From M3007 sp041392625 (GTDB lineage: Bacteria; Bacteroidota; Bacteroidia; Chitinophagales; Saprospiraceae), in contig JAWKLR010000007.1 of NCBI GenBank assembly GCA_041392625.1, forward strand, positions 1 through 64,000: a stretch of 64,000 nt of DNA, written 5' to 3'. This document shows, in pieces, positions 63,156 through 64,000 of this stretch. The notes below the pieces were generated by a model, which made no database searches, was not told the origin of the DNA, and saw nothing but the letters and a program-made list of their open reading frames with translations. The position numbers were made by a program, and so were the translations under genes. Each line of letters starts with the position of its first letter. The stretch's first letter is position 1.

Positions 63156-63598
63156 GTTTGCAGGTAATGATCTTCCTTGGAGCGCATTAATCGTGCCTCT
63201 TCTTCCGATTTATCGCCATATCCGCAAAGATGCAAAACGCCGTGCACCATTACCCGGCGGAGTTCCTCTTCAAAGGCTACGCCATTGGTTTGGGCATTGT
63301 CCTGTACGCGGTCAATGCTGATAAACAGGTCTCCATGTACCGCATTATCTGAATGTGGGAATGTAATGATATCGGTGTAGTAATCGTGATCGAGATACTC
63401 GACGTTGATATCGCGCAGATGCTCATCGGAGCAGTAAATAATGGAGAGTTCGAAAAAGGGAGTTCCCTCGTCGGAAGCGACGGAAATCAGCCAATCGGCA
63501 TGCTGGCTTTGATCGGGTAGCTCAAAGTCAATATTTTCAGAAAAAAAGTCTACTTCAGGAACAGAAAGGTCTTCCTCAGGAAGTATGGGAAAATCCAT
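63134..63598 (-). CDS. ybeY: Endoribonuclease YbeY (rRNA maturation RNase)
   Basis: YbeY is a metal-dependent RNase that takes part in 16S rRNA 3'-end maturation and ribosome quality control. The 154 residues contain the conserved FEEELRRVMVHGVLHLCGYGD stretch near 110-130. The first two metal ligands of the H-x3-H-x5-H motif are present, but the third position is Asp in place of His (HGVLHLCGYGD), the form I expect in Bacteroidota. A NVEYLDHDYYTDIITFP segment near 65 is also typical. The start overlaps the preceding stop by one base (TAATG), so it is translationally coupled to the ATPase gene. Confidence 0.92.
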   Translation of the reverse strand: MDFPILPEEDLSVPEVDFFSENIDFELPDQSQHADWLISVASDEGTPFFELSIIYCSDEHLRDINVEYLDHDYYTDIITFPHSDNAVHGDLFISIDRVQDNAQTNGVAFEEELRRVMVHGVLHLCGYGDKSEEEARLMRSKEDHYLQTYKQSQS

Positions 63599-64000
63599 TA
63601 GAGGCCTTTAAAACGGAGACGGAAACGCATCTCAACCATGCTTCCACCGCGCATAAAACGGCAGGAGTCGCTGAGGTTTTTCATCAAAAACAAACCGCGG
63701 CCACCAACTTCCTCCAGACGCTCAGGGCAGGTAGGGTCGGCAACATCGCCCGGATCGAATCCGGGGCCTTCATCGGCTACGCGAATTGAAAGTGCATTTT
63801 TTTGATGGCGGCATGAAATGGAAACCTGCTTGCTGCAGTCACCCTGATTCCCGTGGCGCATAGCATTAGTGACAGCCTCTGTCAGGCTGACAAGAATATT
63901 TCCCTGGGTATCGGGATCCAGACCATATCGTGTTGCTACATCATCAACAAAAGATTCAACTTTTGATACATTTTCGGGGTTTGAAGGGAAGGTAAAATCT
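63598..64000 (-). CDS. RsbW-like serine kinase/anti-sigma-type ATPase (5' end cut by window edge)
   Basis: The frame is open from the window edge to 63598 and encodes at least 133 residues of an HATPase_c domain. The N box is LTEAVTNAMRHGN, the G1 box DEGPGFDP and the G2 box GGRGLFLMKNL. This is the GHKL ATPase fold of RsbW/SpoIIAB-type regulators, which phosphorylate an anti-sigma-factor antagonist, or of two-component kinases. With no DHp domain visible and the small size, the RsbW type is likelier. The start codon lies outside the window. It is coupled to ybeY. Confidence 0.85.
   Translation of the reverse strand, partial: DFTFPSNPENVSKVESFVDDVATRYGLDPDTQGNILVSLTEAVTNAMRHGNQGDCSKQVSISCRHQKNALSIRVADEGPGFDPGDVADPTCPERLEEVGGRGLFLMKNLSDSCRFMRGGSMVEMRFRLRFKGL

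Noticed and set aside
1..64000. CRISPR array, prophage, toxin-antitoxin or restriction system
   Set aside because: No regularly spaced repeats, phage structural genes, nuclease-methylase pairs or small paired toxin genes were recognised in either strand.

Overview
This 64 kb window is a piece of a Bacteroidota chromosome, most likely Saprospiria (Saprospiraceae or a close relative). The reasons are: several large secreted proteins end in type IX secretion (T9SS) sorting domains; a carboxypeptidase-regulatory TonB-dependent receptor and a PorV/PorQ-type barrel are present; starts lack obvious Shine-Dalgarno sequences; and upstream regions carry Bacteroidota-type promoters (TTTG, about 20 bp, TAnnTTTG). 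No rRNA, tRNA, CRISPR array, prophage or intact transposase was seen. A MITE-like element and a REP-like palindromic repeat are the only mobile or repeat structures.

Layout. 0-6.4 kb (minus strand): ruvA (cut by the window edge), a DUF92 membrane protein, a T9SS-secreted protein and lon. 6.8-11.5 kb: pdxH, a beta-propeller-like secreted protein, two tandem small heat-shock proteins, a membrane TPR protein whose N-terminus resembles sigma region 2, and rsmG. 11.5-14.9 kb: a glucosaminidase, then an ECF sigma factor followed by a candidate dual-membrane-spanning anti-sigma/beta-barrel protein. 14.9-18.5 kb: a frameshifted TlpA-like thioredoxin, a lipoprotein and a D-2-hydroxyacid dehydrogenase. 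18.5-32.0 kb: a surface cassette of two paralogous ~1350-residue T9SS proteins around a TonB receptor, closed by a PorV-like barrel. 32.2-36.6 kb: greA with a terminator-like leader, hinT, a frameshifted GH113-like lipoprotein and a fused alpha/beta E1 dehydrogenase. 36.8-41.1 kb: a sortilin-like T9SS protein whose 5' end is full of frameshifts. 41.4-49.7 kb: glyA, rfbA with a small membrane protein, the rimP-nusA-infB operon and DUF2721. 49.9-58.5 kb (plus strand): acyltransferase, thrB, GH20 hexosaminidase, GHMP kinase, small membrane protein, ferredoxin-NADP reductase-like protein, GT-C/TPR membrane protein and HAD phosphatase. 58.6-62.1 kb: decayed or error-ridden genes (secreted-protein fragment, GNAT, SSF symporter, PLP racemase). 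62.2-64 kb: the MITE-like element, DUF1963, ybeY and an RsbW-like ATPase (cut by the window edge).

The most interesting signals are: (i) a consensus promoter upstream of rimP-nusA-infB followed at once by a GC-rich terminator-like hairpin, and a similar leader hairpin before greA, suggesting that two elongation-factor genes are attenuated; (ii) the ECF sigma plus envelope-spanning anti-sigma pair; (iii) the sigma-like/TPR membrane fusion; (iv) the duplicated T9SS-TonB-PorV cassette, one copy of which changes base composition part-way; and (v) clustered single-base indels at 40.6-41.1 and 59.4-61.2 kb, which mean either local sequence error or recent gene decay. Coordinates and motifs were read by eye; family names rest on recognised motifs, and no database search was run.
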